Shown: piece by piece, positions 5,768 through 5,805 of the stretch
Position numbering within the stretch: position 1 is the stretch's first letter
Layout: every line of letters starts with the position of its first letter
Assembly: GCA_023429855.1 (NCBI GenBank)
Contig: JAEZDB010000191.1
Span: forward strand, 1-5,805
Origin: Actinomycetes bacterium
Lineage (GTDB): Bacteria; Actinomycetota; Thermoleophilia; Solirubrobacterales; Solirubrobacteraceae
Direction of reading: 5' to 3'
DNA: 5,805 bases
Translations under genes and position numbers: made by a program
The notes under the pieces: generated by a model
Databases searched by the model: none
Told to the model about the DNA's origin: nothing
The model's input: the letters and a program-made list of their open reading frames with translations, nothing else

Positions 5768-5805
5768 CCCTGAGCCGCTAGGCGAAGGGAGGAATGAGCC
5801 GGAGG
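5768..5805 (+). promoter_or_regulatory. Hairpin and purine-rich ribosome-binding-like site at the right edge
   Basis: CCCT (5768-5771) pairs with AGGG (5786-5789) and GCC (5774-5776) with GGC (5781-5783) around a GCTA loop. The internal GA/GA (5772-5773 and 5784-5785) is suited to tandem sheared G-A pairs. The 3' side runs into GGGAGG (5787-5792), a good Shine-Dalgarno match, then ATG at 5794 reading Met-Ser-Arg-Arg to the edge. The single-base gap from GGAGG to ATG is too short for a standard start, so a gene beginning just outside the window is equally possible. Too little sequence remains to decide. Confidence 0.2.

Larger units (their letters stand above)
5331..5805. other. 475-base stretch without a recognisable protein gene
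   Basis: Frames in this stretch (for example plus 5457-5765 and 5354-5773, minus 5302-5526) run straight through the palindromes and repeats. They give Ala/Arg/Pro/Ser-rich, motif-free products, so I treat them as chance frames. The content is instead structural. It holds the 5346-5456 palindrome, a 7-bp stem 5456-5462/5488-5494 (CTTGGGC/GCCCAAG), and a 7-bp stem 5569-5575/5599-5605 (GGCGCTG/CAGCGCC). It also holds the direct repeat 5606-5631/5651-5675 and small stems near 5739-5752 and 5768-5789. G+C is close to that of the genes (about 71%), with a slightly AT-richer patch around 5521-5580. No tRNA, rRNA or transposase relic is recognised. Confidence 0.6.

Noticed and set aside
5354..5773. 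Plus-strand frames of 102 and 139 codons in the right-hand non-coding block
   Set aside because: They traverse the palindrome arm and/or the direct repeats, have no motif or convincing ribosome-binding site, and the repeat offset of 44 bases is not a multiple of three.
5340..5805. CRISPR array or tRNA gene in the right-hand block
   Set aside because: Only two degenerate repeat units are present, with no regular spacers, and no cloverleaf or GTTCGA-type T-arm could be found.

Overview
The window is high-GC DNA, about 70% G+C by rough count. It most resembles a chromosomal fragment of an actinobacterium, plausibly of the Solirubrobacterales/Thermoleophilia type. That guess rests on GC-biased codon use, long spurious antisense frames, an MMPL-family exporter, an RsbRD_N/PucR-like regulator N-terminus, and -10-like hexamers placed so that mRNAs would begin at the start codon. 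The taxonomic guess is inference only.

Layout. On the minus strand, a regulator-like gene (446 down to the window edge, truncated) lies 36 bases downstream of a complete RidA-family enamine/imine deaminase gene (869 to 483). The two probably form one transcript. A 70-base divergent intergenic region (870-939) separates ridA from a plus-strand DUF255/YyaL/SPATA20-type thioredoxin-domain gene (940-2943). After a 98-base gap with its own possible promoter comes a 762-residue, 12-helix MMPL/RND-type membrane transporter (3042-5330). The last 475 bases (5331-5805) hold no convincing protein gene. They contain a 111-base imperfect palindrome with 20-bp perfect outer arms, further stems, a degenerate direct repeat carrying a GC-rich hairpin, and a purine-rich ribosome-binding-like stretch at the extreme right edge.

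How the genes fit together. RidA removes reactive enamine/imine intermediates made by PLP enzymes. The DUF255 protein has a CxxC thioredoxin-like domain joined to an alpha/alpha-barrel and has no settled function. MMPL proteins export lipids or other hydrophobic molecules using the proton gradient. Nothing in the sequence ties these into one pathway, and the set looks like ordinary housekeeping or accessory neighbours.

No convincing new multi-gene system is visible. The features most worth a second look are the back-to-back apparently leaderless promoters at 870-939 and the structured, repeat-rich non-coding block at 5340-5790.
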